This document shows, in pieces, positions 8,410 to 16,553 of a DNA stretch of 64,000 nt. The first letter of the stretch is position 1, and each line of letters begins with the position of its first letter. This stretch comes from Poriferisodalis sp964484385. Its GTDB lineage: Bacteria > Actinomycetota > Acidimicrobiia > Acidimicrobiales > Poriferisodalaceae. The notes under the pieces are model-generated. The model was given only the letters and a program-made list of their open reading frames with translations, did not search any database and was not told the DNA's origin. The position numbers and the translations under genes were made by a program. The stretch covers positions 62,001 through 126,000 of the forward strand of contig CAZAFV010000001.1 in NCBI GenBank assembly GCA_964484385.1, read 5' to 3'.

Positions 8410-9582
8410 TCAGTCGGCGGCGGCCAGGGCAGTCTCGCCAGAGCTGTCAGCGTTCTCGTTGTGTCTCGAAGTCGCATCGAGTTCGGCGACGCCCTGCTTG
8501 ATCCGGGGGATGAGCTCGCGGCCGAAGTCGACGGCGTCGTTGAAGGGGTCGAAGCCCCGGATCAGCACGTAGCCCACATCGCTCACGCCGCCGCCAGCCG
8601 GCATGCCGAGCCGGTAGTAGCGCAGGATCGCATCGGCCACCTGCTCGGGCGTGCCGACGAGGCACGAGGTGTTGCCGGGAGCGCCGGTGGCTTCTGCGAT
8701 CTTGAGCCACAGCCGTTCGTCGTGCACGTCGCTCGCGGCGGCATAGCCCAGCATCCGCTCGCCGCCATGGTCGTAGGGCTTGCCCCGGTGGCTGCCCGCC
8801 ACCGTCAGCTTGTCGGTGCCGGCAGCCTCGATGCCATCCAGGATGCGATGAGCCCGATCCCATGCCTCTCCCTCGGTGTCGCCGAGGATGGGCCGGACGC
8901 TGATCGAGAATCGTGGCGTGCGCCCGTAGGCAGCGGCCCGGCGGCGGAAGTCGTCGAACCGCTCGGCGACCGCGGCGCGTGGCTCTGCGTAGATGGCGTA
9001 CACGTCACAACGTTGTGCCCCCATTTCCAGCGCTTCTTCGCTGGATCCCCCGAAGAAGACGGGCGGCGACGGCTGCTGCAGCGGTTGCACATCGGCACGC
9101 ACGTTGCTGAACCGGTAGTAGGGCCCGTCGTGGTCGAACGGCTCAGTTGACGTCCAGGTGCGGCGCATCACGTCGATGTATTCGCCGGCACGGGCATAGC
9201 GCTCGGCCTTCGGTAGGTAGTCGCCGTCGCGCTGATTGTCCTTGTCGCTGGCCCCGGCGATGATGTGCAGTGCGAAGCGCCCGCCGCTGAGCTGGTCGAA
9301 CGTGGCCGCCTTGCGCGCCGCCAGCGTGGGGGCCACGAAGCCCGGACGGTGTGCCACGAGGTAGCCGAGCCGTTCGGTGACCGAGGCGGCGTGGGTGGCC
9401 ACCGACCAGCCGTCGGCCGAGGTGGAGGTGTAGCCCACCAGCACCAGGTCGAAGCCGGCGTCGTCGTGCGCACGGCTGAAGTCCTCGAGGAACTGGCGAG
9501 ATAGCCCACCTTCGATGACGTGCACGGTCGAGTCGTCCTTGGGCGGCGACACGCCGATCATCCCGATGACATCGAGCGGCAC
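8410..9582 (-). CDS. LLM class flavin-dependent monooxygenase (SsuD-like)
   Basis: A 390-residue luciferase-like monooxygenase. GGRFALHIIAGASDKDNQ and RYARAGEYIDVMRRTW are characteristic of the alkanesulfonate monooxygenase (SsuD) branch, as is the VFFGGSSEEALEMGAQ strand. The GTG at 9582 is chosen because a TACCGT hexamer sits exactly 6 nt upstream, implying a leaderless start; there is no Shine-Dalgarno. It diverges from the P450 gene. The expected reaction is FMNH2- and O2-dependent oxygenation, for example desulfonation, but the true substrate is unknown. No adjacent flavin reductase or sulfonate ABC transporter genes are present. Confidence 0.85.
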   Translation of the reverse strand: MPLDVIGMIGVSPPKDDSTVHVIEGGLSRQFLEDFSRAHDDAGFDLVLVGYTSTSADGWSVATHAASVTERLGYLVAHRPGFVAPTLAARKAATFDQLSGGRFALHIIAGASDKDNQRDGDYLPKAERYARAGEYIDVMRRTWTSTEPFDHDGPYYRFSNVRADVQPLQQPSPPVFFGGSSEEALEMGAQRCDVYAIYAEPRAAVAERFDDFRRRAAAYGRTPRFSISVRPILGDTEGEAWDRAHRILDGIEAAGTDKLTVAGSHRGKPYDHGGERMLGYAAASDVHDERLWLKIAEATGAPGNTSCLVGTPEQVADAILRYYRLGMPAGGGVSDVGYVLIRGFDPFNDAVDFGRELIPRIKQGVAELDATSRHNENADSSGETALAAAD

Positions 9583-9588
9583 GTCACC

Positions 9589-9594
9589 ACGGTA
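9589..9594 (-). promoter_or_regulatory. -10-like hexamer TACCGT for a leaderless start (SsuD-like gene)
   Basis: Minus-strand TACCGT, then 6 nt (ggtgac), then GTG at 9582. It fits the TANNNT-N6-start pattern seen repeatedly here. Confidence 0.5.
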
Positions 9595-9820
9595 CGCGCC
9601 GTGCTGAACCGACGCAGCGGCCCTGCGTCGTGCCGACCCGATGCAGCGCCGCGCGTCGCGCCGCGCTCACGCAAAATCTGTACGCAGTGACCATCGCCCG
9701 GGAACTCCGGCGCAAGGAACCGCGAGCGGAATACCATCGATACCCGTGCGGATTGCTGGCTGCGTCCGTGCGTACCGTCACGAATCCGCGGCGGTTGCCA
9801 GGAGTGGAGCGCCGACCGAC

Positions 9821-11041
9821 ATGTCAGAACGACCGCCTGTCACCGACTGGGCAACAGACTTCGATCATCTCAGCGAGGAGTGGGCCGCGAAGGGACCCGA
9901 GATCCTGGCCGACCTGCGAGAGCGCTGCCCGGTCGCCCAGACCGAGCGCTTCTATGGCGCGTACCTGGTGACCCGTCACGACGACATCGTCGAGACCGCC
10001 CGTGCCACCGACACGTTCTCGAATTGCATCACCGCGGTCAATACCAATCACCCGGACAACATCAAGCTGGATCTATCCCCGATCACGCTGGATCCGCCTG
10101 AGCACGGCCCGGTGCGCCGGCCGCTGCTGCCGTCTTTCAGCCCGAAGGCCACCGACGAGCTGGAGCCGACGGTTGTCGCCATGGCCGAACGCCTGCTGGA
10201 CGACATGGGCGATCGCAAGCTGGTGGATGGCGCCCTCGACTTCGCACAGCTGCTGCCCGTGGAGGTCATGGGCCACCTGTTCGGGGTCTCAGCCGAGATG
10301 GGTCCGACATTCCGGCAATGGGTGGACGGGATGCTCAAGGAGGGCCAGATCGACCTGGACATCGCCCGCAAAGCTGCCAGCGAAGTGCAGCAGTTCTTTG
10401 CGGCCCAACTGGCGGATCGTGAGGCGATGGGCGACGGCGCGCCCGATGACCTGGTGACCATGGTGCTGAATGCCGAAGCTGAGTTGGGCGACGGCAGCAC
10501 CCGCCCGTTCGGGCGCAAGGAGCGCATCGGTGCGCTGTTCGTGCTGATGCTCGGCGGCATCGACACGACGTGGTCGACGCTGGGATCGATGCTGTTCCAC
10601 CTCGGTTCGCACCCGGACGACCTCAAGCGGCTGGTGAACGAGCCTGAGCTGATGCCCACGGCCATCGAGGAATTCCTGCGCTACTACAGCCCGGTCACGA
10701 TTGCCCGGTACATCACCGAGGATGCCGACATCGCAGGCTGCCCCGTGTCGGGCGGCCGCCGGGTGCTGCTGTCGTACCCGTCGGCGAACCGCGACCCGGA
10801 TTACTTCGAGAATCCCGACGAGTTGATCCTGGACCGCCAGAACAACCGGCACATGGCGTTCGGGGTGGGAGTACACCGGTGCTTGGGCTCGAATCTGGCG
10901 CGCATGGAGCTGCGAGTGGGGCTGACTGCCTGGCTGGAGCGCTACCCGAACTTCGAGCTGGCCGTCGAGCCTGATGAGGTGAAGTGGTCGGTGGGCCCGA
11001 TCCGCGGCCCCCGCAGCGTGCCCATCCGGATCCTCGACTGA
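9821..11041 (+). CDS. cytochrome P450
   Basis: A 406-residue soluble bacterial P450. The heme-binding loop FGVGVHRCLG places the thiolate ligand at Cys354; the I-helix oxygen-activation motif reads GGIDTT; the K-helix ExxR is in EEFLRYYSP. The ATG at 9821 is chosen over the longer open frame because GGAGTGGAG precedes it and the family fold begins soon after. It is the first gene of a six-gene plus-strand run ending with a sterol reductase homologue and a CobW-type GTPase, so hydroxylation of a steroid- or terpenoid-like substrate is a reasonable inference. Redox partners (ferredoxin and reductase) are not encoded nearby. Confidence 0.92.
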   Translation: MSERPPVTDWATDFDHLSEEWAAKGPEILADLRERCPVAQTERFYGAYLVTRHDDIVETARATDTFSNCITAVNTNHPDNIKLDLSPITLDPPEHGPVRRPLLPSFSPKATDELEPTVVAMAERLLDDMGDRKLVDGALDFAQLLPVEVMGHLFGVSAEMGPTFRQWVDGMLKEGQIDLDIARKAASEVQQFFAAQLADREAMGDGAPDDLVTMVLNAEAELGDGSTRPFGRKERIGALFVLMLGGIDTTWSTLGSMLFHLGSHPDDLKRLVNEPELMPTAIEEFLRYYSPVTIARYITEDADIAGCPVSGGRRVLLSYPSANRDPDYFENPDELILDRQNNRHMAFGVGVHRCLGSNLARMELRVGLTAWLERYPNFELAVEPDEVKWSVGPIRGPRSVPIRILD

Positions 11042-11075
11042 GCCGGCGAAGCAACGAGTCCATGGAGTGCGGCCC

Positions 11076-11963
11076 ATGAAGTTCGGCGCTGTCCTGCCGA
11101 CGTGCGAGATCGGCTCTGACCCGCTGGCCCTGCGCGACTGGGCGCAAGCCGCCGAATCGCTCGGCTACTCCCACATCGTCACCTACGACCATGTGCTCGG
11201 CGCCGAGCATGCCGGGCGAGAGCCGGCCTTCTGGGGCCCCTACACCGAGCGCGACGACTTCCACGAGCCGTTCGTGCTCTTCGGCTACCTGGCCGGTGTC
11301 ACCAGCACGATCGAATTCGAGACCGGCATCATCATCCTGCCGCAGCGGCAGGCTGCACTGGTGGCCAAGCAGGCGGCCGAAGTCGATGTGCTGTCGGGCG
11401 GGCGCTTCCGGCTGGGCGTGGGCTCGGGCTGGAACTACATCGAATACGAGTCGCTCGGCGCCGACTGGGACCGGCGCGGTGCGCTGCTGGACGACCAGAT
11501 CGCCGTGATCCGCGCGCTGTGGGAAAACGACGTCATCGACTACACGAGCGAGTTTCACCGCATCGACCGGGCGGGCATCCAGCCCCGGCCTAGGGGGCGC
11601 ATCCCCATCTGGTTCGGCGGCTACACGCCGGCGGCCCTGCGGCGCGCTGCTCGCCTGGGCGACGGTTTCACCTTCGGAGACTCCGGGCCAGACACCGTCG
11701 CGCTGGCTGACCGTCTGCGCGAGCTGCTCGCCGACCAAGGGCGCGATCCGGATGGGTTCGCGCTGGAGGGCGAGGCCAACTACGGCATCGGGGCGGACCG
11801 CTGGACGGCACTCGTCGACGGCGCCCGGGCTGCGGGCTTCAGTCACTTCTCCATCAACTGCCAGAGCACCACCTGCGAGTGGGGCGGCAATCCGGCCGCC
11901 AACCTGCAGAACACGGCCGAGCACATCGCCGCACTGGAGAACTTCATCTCGTCGGTGCGCTGA
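11076..11963 (+). CDS. LLM class F420-dependent oxidoreductase
   Basis: A 295-residue luciferase-like TIM-barrel protein starting MKFGAVLPTCEIG. The ATG at 11076 is preferred to the GTG nine bases upstream because GGAG lies 8 nt before it. GGRFRLGVGSGWNYIEYESL and IPIWFGGYTPAALRRAARL are hallmarks of the TIGR03619-type F420-dependent subgroup common in mycobacteria and Acidimicrobiia. It follows the P450 after 34 bp and precedes the YtcJ-like amidohydrolase by 43 bp. The role is likely a hydride-transfer or oxygenation step on the same substrate; F420 rather than FMN use is inferred from family resemblance. Confidence 0.82.
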   Translation: MKFGAVLPTCEIGSDPLALRDWAQAAESLGYSHIVTYDHVLGAEHAGREPAFWGPYTERDDFHEPFVLFGYLAGVTSTIEFETGIIILPQRQAALVAKQAAEVDVLSGGRFRLGVGSGWNYIEYESLGADWDRRGALLDDQIAVIRALWENDVIDYTSEFHRIDRAGIQPRPRGRIPIWFGGYTPAALRRAARLGDGFTFGDSGPDTVALADRLRELLADQGRDPDGFALEGEANYGIGADRWTALVDGARAAGFSHFSINCQSTTCEWGGNPAANLQNTAEHIAALENFISSVR

Positions 11964-12006
11964 ACTAGAACCGGGCGGGACGCCCACAACCCGAGCGGGG
12001 TGGCGC

Positions 12007-13668
12007 ATGGAACACATCACGGTGTACCCGGCAGCCCGGATCCACACGATGGACCCCGGCAGGCCCCATGGCAGCGCCGTCGCCGTCGCAGACGGGCGCA
12101 TCGTGTCGGTGGGCTCAATGGAGTCGATGCAGCCGTGGCTGCGGCGCTACCCCTACGACGTCGACGACCGCTATGCCGACAAGGTCATCTTTCCGGGCTT
12201 CATCGACCCGCACACCCATCTGCGGCTGAGCGGCACCTACATGGGTCTGCACTACGTCGGCCCCATCGACTCGGCCTCGCCGACCGGCATACGCAAGGGG
12301 CTGCCGAGCCGCGACGCCGTGCTGCATCAGATTCGGGCGCTGGCCGCCGAGCATGCCGACCCGAGCGAGCCGCTGACGGCTTGGGGCTACGACCCGGCCA
12401 GCCAGGACGGCCACCTCGACCGCGACATGCTCGACCAGATCAGCGACACCGTGCCGTTGTGGGTCTGCGCTTACGCGCCGCACATCGTCTATGCCAACTC
12501 CCCGATGCTCGAGTTGATCGGCGTGGACGACGACTCGATCGGCCACGGCCTGGGCCGGTATCCCGACGGCCGGCTGAACGGCTGGTTCGTGGAGACCGAG
12601 GCGACGGCGCGGGCCAACCGGCCCGTTGCGGCCTCGATATTCGGTCCGGGCACCGGCCGGGCTGCCATCGATCGCATGGGAGCGGTGGCCCGCGCTGCCG
12701 GGGTCACCGCCACGGCGGATCTGGTGTGGGGCATGGCCGACGGGTTCGAGCCCGAGTGGGACGACCATGCGGCGGCGATCGCCGAGGGCACGTTCCCGCT
12801 GCGCATCTACATGATCCCCTTCGAGCCGAAGCTGGTGCGCAGCTACGGCGCCGAGATGCTCGACTTCCTGGCCAGCAAGCGGGCCGAGGGCGACGACCGG
12901 CTCAACACCCACGGGGTGAAGTACGTGAACGACGGCTCGTACCCGTCGATGACGCTGGTGATGAACTCGCCCGGATACCTCGATGAGGACACCGCCCACA
13001 CCGGTGAGGTGCCCTGGGAGGACATGGTGGAGCGGATGCGGCCGTTCTGGCAGGCGGGGGTGCAGATCCACTCGCACGCCAACGGCGACCGCACGGTCGA
13101 CATGACGCTCGACACGCTCGCTGCGCTGCAGGCCGAACATCCTCGCTTCGACCATCGCTTCACGATCGAGCACTACTGCATCTCGACACCGGCGCAGGCG
13201 AAGCGTCTCGCAGCACTCGGCGGGCTGGCCAGCGTGAACATCTACTTCGTGCACTTCCGTGCGCAGCTGCATGCCGATCACGGCTTCGGCCCGGACCGCA
13301 GCGAGGCCACGGCCCGGCTGGGGTCGCTGGAGCGGGCCGGCGCCACGTTCGCGCTGCACAGCGACTTCAACCTCGTTGTCACGCCGCTGTCGCCGCTGCT
13401 GGCCGTGTGGTGCGCCGTCAACCGAGTGGGCGCCGACGGCGAGACCGTGATGGCGCCGGGGGAGCGGATCTCGGTGGATCGGGCGCTGCGTGCGGTCACC
13501 ATCGACGCAGCTCACGTGCTGGCCCGCGACGACCGGCTGGGATCGATAGAGGCCGGCAAGCTGGCCGACTTCACTGTGCTCGACGACGATCCCTACGAGG
13601 TCGACCCGATGGCACTGCGAGACATCGGCGTGGTCGACACGGTGCTCGGGGGCGAGCCCACCTCGTGA
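12007..13668 (+). CDS. YtcJ-like amidohydrolase
   Basis: A 553-residue metal-dependent hydrolase of the amidohydrolase-3 (YtcJ) type. FPGFIDPHTHLRLSG gives the HxH metal motif near residue 72, HSHANGDRTVD is the second histidine-bearing strand, and AGKLADFTVLDDDP is the family C-terminal signature. The start is an ATG behind GAGCGGGG. The open frame continues upstream, but in conflict with the previous gene. Its last bases overlap the next gene (GTGA), so the SDR is translationally coupled. The co-operonic COG0523 GTPase could supply its metal. The substrate is unknown; YtcJ relatives hydrolyse amides or formamides. Confidence 0.88.
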   Translation: MEHITVYPAARIHTMDPGRPHGSAVAVADGRIVSVGSMESMQPWLRRYPYDVDDRYADKVIFPGFIDPHTHLRLSGTYMGLHYVGPIDSASPTGIRKGLPSRDAVLHQIRALAAEHADPSEPLTAWGYDPASQDGHLDRDMLDQISDTVPLWVCAYAPHIVYANSPMLELIGVDDDSIGHGLGRYPDGRLNGWFVETEATARANRPVAASIFGPGTGRAAIDRMGAVARAAGVTATADLVWGMADGFEPEWDDHAAAIAEGTFPLRIYMIPFEPKLVRSYGAEMLDFLASKRAEGDDRLNTHGVKYVNDGSYPSMTLVMNSPGYLDEDTAHTGEVPWEDMVERMRPFWQAGVQIHSHANGDRTVDMTLDTLAALQAEHPRFDHRFTIEHYCISTPAQAKRLAALGGLASVNIYFVHFRAQLHADHGFGPDRSEATARLGSLERAGATFALHSDFNLVVTPLSPLLAVWCAVNRVGADGETVMAPGERISVDRALRAVTIDAAHVLARDDRLGSIEAGKLADFTVLDDDPYEVDPMALRDIGVVDTVLGGEPTS

Positions 13669-14459
13669 AGCGGCGCCCCCGCTCCCTGCCGGACAGATAC
13701 GGGACGTGGGCGGTAGTGGCCGGTGCCTCGGAGGGACTGGGGGCAGCGTTCGCAGCCGAGCTGGCGGCCCGGGGCATGAACTTGGTGCTGTTGGCACGGC
13801 GGGGCCACCTGCTCGCCGAAGTAGCCGAAGAACTCACGGGAACGCACGGCATCGAGGTTCGCTGCGTGGTGGCCGATCTGGCTGATCCGGCCTTCGTCGA
13901 GCAGCTCGCGAGCGCATCCAGCGGCCTGGACGTGGGAGTCGTGATCTACAACGCGGCGTTCGCGCCGCTGGGCCCGTTCCTGGACAATTCCGAACCCGGG
14001 ATCACCGAAGCGGTGGATGTCAACGTGCGCGGCCCGATGCTGGCAGTGCGGGCGCTGGTACCGGCGATGTGCGATCGGGGCAGGGGAGCCGTGGTGCTGA
14101 TGTCGTCGCTGTCGGGCCTGCAGGGCACGCCCCACATCGCCGTGTACGCAGCGAGCAAGGCCTTCAACACCCACCTCGCCGAGAGCCTGTGGTACGAGCT
14201 GCGCTCGCGCGGCATCGATGTCGTCGCCTGCTGCGCTGGGGCCATGCCCACCCCGGGATACCTGAAGAACTTCGGCAAGAAGGTGCCCGGCATGCTGAGC
14301 CCGCAGGAGGCCGCCCGCCGGACGCTCGACGCACTCGGCCGGGGGCCTCGCTTCGTGCCGGGTTCCGTCAACCGCATGACAGCGGTGCTCATGGGGCGCC
14401 TGCTGAGCCGCCGCAGCGCCGTGCGCGTCATCGGCAGGAGCACGAGCGACGTGACGTGA
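13665..14459 (+). CDS. SDR family oxidoreductase (17-beta-HSD/KAR-like)
   Basis: A 264-residue short-chain dehydrogenase. The GTG at 13665 overlaps the TGA of the preceding gene by 4 nt, and the frame enters the Rossmann fold about 20 residues later. GASEGLGAAFAAELAARG is the cofactor-binding motif and MSSLSGLQGTPHIAVYAASK carries the catalytic Ser, Tyr and Lys. YAASKAFNTHLAESLWYELR followed by CCAGAMPTPG resembles the hydroxysteroid dehydrogenase 12 / 3-ketoacyl-CoA reductase branch. A role on a ketosteroid or a long-chain 3-oxoacyl substrate is inferred from this and from the sterol reductase immediately downstream (another 4-nt overlap). Confidence 0.88.
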   Translation: MKRRPRSLPDRYGTWAVVAGASEGLGAAFAAELAARGMNLVLLARRGHLLAEVAEELTGTHGIEVRCVVADLADPAFVEQLASASSGLDVGVVIYNAAFAPLGPFLDNSEPGITEAVDVNVRGPMLAVRALVPAMCDRGRGAVVLMSSLSGLQGTPHIAVYAASKAFNTHLAESLWYELRSRGIDVVACCAGAMPTPGYLKNFGKKVPGMLSPQEAARRTLDALGRGPRFVPGSVNRMTAVLMGRLLSRRSAVRVIGRSTSDVT

Positions 14460-15538
14460 TCGACTTCCTGGCGGGCTTCTTCGCCCCGTGGGCCGCCTTT
14501 GCCGTCATCGGGGTGCTGCACCTCGTGCTGCCGGCGCGGCGTGTGACCGGCTACGCACGCCACGAACGCAGCGGCGAAGCGCTGACCTACCGCATCAACG
14601 GCCTGCTGGTCTTCGCGGTCACCGTGGGGCTGTGGTGCGTCGCATGCGCCAGCGGCGTCATTGCGTGGGACTGGCTGTGGCACCACCGCTGGTCGGGGGC
14701 CGCAGGTGCGGTGACGCTGGGGCTGCTGGCATCGGCTGCGGTGGTGCTGGGGGCACCGCCCGGGGGAAAGCGGCTGCTCGCCGAGCTGTACCTGGGACGT
14801 CAGGCCAACCCGCAGCCATTCAGGGGCCGAGCCGACGCCAAGATGTACTTGTACCTGGCCGGCGCGACGCTGCTCGAGCTCAACCTTCTCTCGTTCGCCG
14901 CCCACCACTTCGAGACGTACCCCGATGACGTGTCACCGGGGGTCGTGCTGTATGTGGTGCTGTTCAGCTGGTTCGTGTGCGACTACCTGGTGTTTGAGCA
15001 CGTCCACTTGTACACCTACGACCTCTTCGCGGAACGGGTGGGGTTCAAGCTCGTGTGGGGCTGCCTGTGCTGGTACCCGTACTTCTATGCCGTCGGGCTG
15101 TGGGCGGTGGCAGATCGCCCCAACCCGCAGGCGCCCGTCTGGCTGACAGTCGTGGCTGCCGTCGTATTCCTGTTCGGATGGACGCTGGCGCGCGGATCGA
15201 ACATGCAGAAGTACAGCTTCAAGCGAGATCCTGAGCGATCGTTCCTGGGACTGGCGCCCCGGGCGCTGTCCGACGGCGAGCGCAGCCTGCTCGCCGGCGG
15301 CTTCTGGGGCTTGTCCCGGCACGTCAACTACTTGGGCGAGATTGCCATGGCGAGCGGGCTCGCGCTGGCCTTGGGGCGGCCTGCGGAGGTCTGGCCGTGG
15401 CTGTACCCGCTGTACTACGTGCTGCTGCTGGTGCCGCGTGAACGCGATGATGACCGGCGCTGCGCCGCCAAGTACGGCGAACTGTGGCAGCGGTACCGCA
15501 GTCAGGTGCCGTGGCGCATCGTGCCCCGGATCTACTGA
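14456..15538 (+). CDS. sterol reductase of the ERG4/ERG24 (DHCR7/C14-reductase) family
   Basis: A 360-residue polytopic membrane protein starting at a GTG that overlaps the SDR stop by 4 nt. About eight to nine hydrophobic segments are visible. The C-terminal half carries family landmarks: GSNMQKYSFKRDP, GFWGLSRHVNYLGE, and the end VPRERDDDRRCAAKYGELWQ then RYRSQVPWRIVPRIY. From memory, the last stretch lines up with human DHCR7 (HRxxRDxHRCASKYG followed by WERYTAAVPYRLLPG). These enzymes use NADPH to reduce a ring double bond of sterols at C7 or C14. Such proteins are typical of eukaryotes and sporadic in bacteria. Whether the substrate is a sterol, a scavenged steroid or another polyprenoid is unknown. 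Confidence 0.85.
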   Translation: MIDFLAGFFAPWAAFAVIGVLHLVLPARRVTGYARHERSGEALTYRINGLLVFAVTVGLWCVACASGVIAWDWLWHHRWSGAAGAVTLGLLASAAVVLGAPPGGKRLLAELYLGRQANPQPFRGRADAKMYLYLAGATLLELNLLSFAAHHFETYPDDVSPGVVLYVVLFSWFVCDYLVFEHVHLYTYDLFAERVGFKLVWGCLCWYPYFYAVGLWAVADRPNPQAPVWLTVVAAVVFLFGWTLARGSNMQKYSFKRDPERSFLGLAPRALSDGERSLLAGGFWGLSRHVNYLGEIAMASGLALALGRPAEVWPWLYPLYYVLLLVPRERDDDRRCAAKYGELWQRYRSQVPWRIVPRIY

Positions 15539-16524
15539 TGAGCCAGCTCGACGCTGCGTGGCAGGCCACCGTCGGCTCGATCGCAGCGGCCCGGCGGCGG
15601 CCCGGCGACAGCGGTGCAGAAGACGTCGGCGTCACGGTGCTGACGGGCTTCCTCGGCAGCGGAAAGACCACGGTGCTGCGCCGGCTGCTGGCCGAACCTG
15701 CCGGGCTTCGCATCGCTGCGGTGGTGAACGACATCGGGCCCGTGAACATCGACGCTGCAGCTATTGAGGGGTTGCAGATCGCGTCACGAACGCCTGATCG
15801 GGTCGAGCTCACCAACGGATGCGCCTGCTGTGCACTGGTAGACGACCTCGCTGAGACCTTGGAAGAGTTGGCTGGCGCCCGAATGAGCGATGCCATCGTG
15901 GTGGAAGCCAGCGGGGTCGCCGATCCCGCCACGCTGGCGCTGGCAGCCGAGGGGGCTGCGGGCTGCATGCTCGACGGTGTTGTTGCCGTGGTGGACGCGC
16001 AGCAGCTGGCTTCACAGTTGGGCGACTTGCGCGTCGGGCCCGCCGTACGTCGTCAGATCGACGTGGCTCACCTAGTGGTGCTGTCGAAGGTGGACCAAGT
16101 TGACGGCGACGAGGTTGCGGCTCTCACCGACCGACTCGGCCGGCTTGCGCCCGGCCGGATGGTCGTTCCCGCGGTGCACGGCCGCATCGACCCTCGGCTG
16201 CTGCTCGGCGCTGCTCTGCGTGGAGCGACCTTCCCAACCGACGGGAGCGATCACCCCTTCGACGTGGCAAGTGCTGTCGTGACGCCGGCAAGACCGTGGG
16301 AGGTGGCCGAAGTCGCCCGCTGGTTCGAATCATCACCGCCGGGCCTGATGCGGGCAAAAGGCTGGTTCTCCAGCTCTGACGGAGGCTGCCACGAGGTGCA
16401 GGCCGTAGCCAGGAGCTGGCGCATCGTGCCTGCCGCCAGCGCGCACGACCCGGCGATCGTGCTGATCTGCAGTTCCCAGGAAGCCGTCGACGGCGCAGCC
16501 GCTTCCCTGCAGCAGCTCGGTTAG
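15538..16524 (+). CDS. CobW/COG0523 (G3E family) GTPase, probable metallochaperone
   Basis: A 328-residue GTPase whose ATG shares its A with the previous gene's TGA. The P-loop GFLGSGKTT is at about residues 38-45; the zinc-binding CxCC motif of COG0523 proteins is at Cys95-Ala-Cys97-Cys98 (TNGCACCAL); and the guanine-specificity motif reads LSKVDQVD rather than NKxD. The C-terminal CobW domain is shorter than usual. COG0523 proteins insert or deliver zinc and other metals to client enzymes. The metal-dependent amidohydrolase encoded three genes upstream in the same run is the obvious client candidate. Confidence 0.85.
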   Translation: MSQLDAAWQATVGSIAAARRRPGDSGAEDVGVTVLTGFLGSGKTTVLRRLLAEPAGLRIAAVVNDIGPVNIDAAAIEGLQIASRTPDRVELTNGCACCALVDDLAETLEELAGARMSDAIVVEASGVADPATLALAAEGAAGCMLDGVVAVVDAQQLASQLGDLRVGPAVRRQIDVAHLVVLSKVDQVDGDEVAALTDRLGRLAPGRMVVPAVHGRIDPRLLLGAALRGATFPTDGSDHPFDVASAVVTPARPWEVAEVARWFESSPPGLMRAKGWFSSSDGGCHEVQAVARSWRIVPAASAHDPAIVLICSSQEAVDGAAASLQQLG

Positions 16525-16542
16525 CTGAGCAGCCAACTCAGC
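16524..16542. terminator. possible bidirectional hairpin between convergent operons
   Basis: gctgag and ctcagc form a 6-bp stem around a 7-nt loop, starting on the last base of the CobW-type gene and ahead of the VOC gene's 3' end. There is no T-tract, so the call rests only on position and stem. Confidence 0.3.
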
Positions 16543-16553
16543 AGAACTGTCGG

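Noticed and set aside
11752..12006. Upstream extension of the YtcJ-like amidohydrolase
   Set aside because: It overlaps the LLM gene in another frame and has no family sequence; ATG 12007 starts directly at the amidohydrolase fold.
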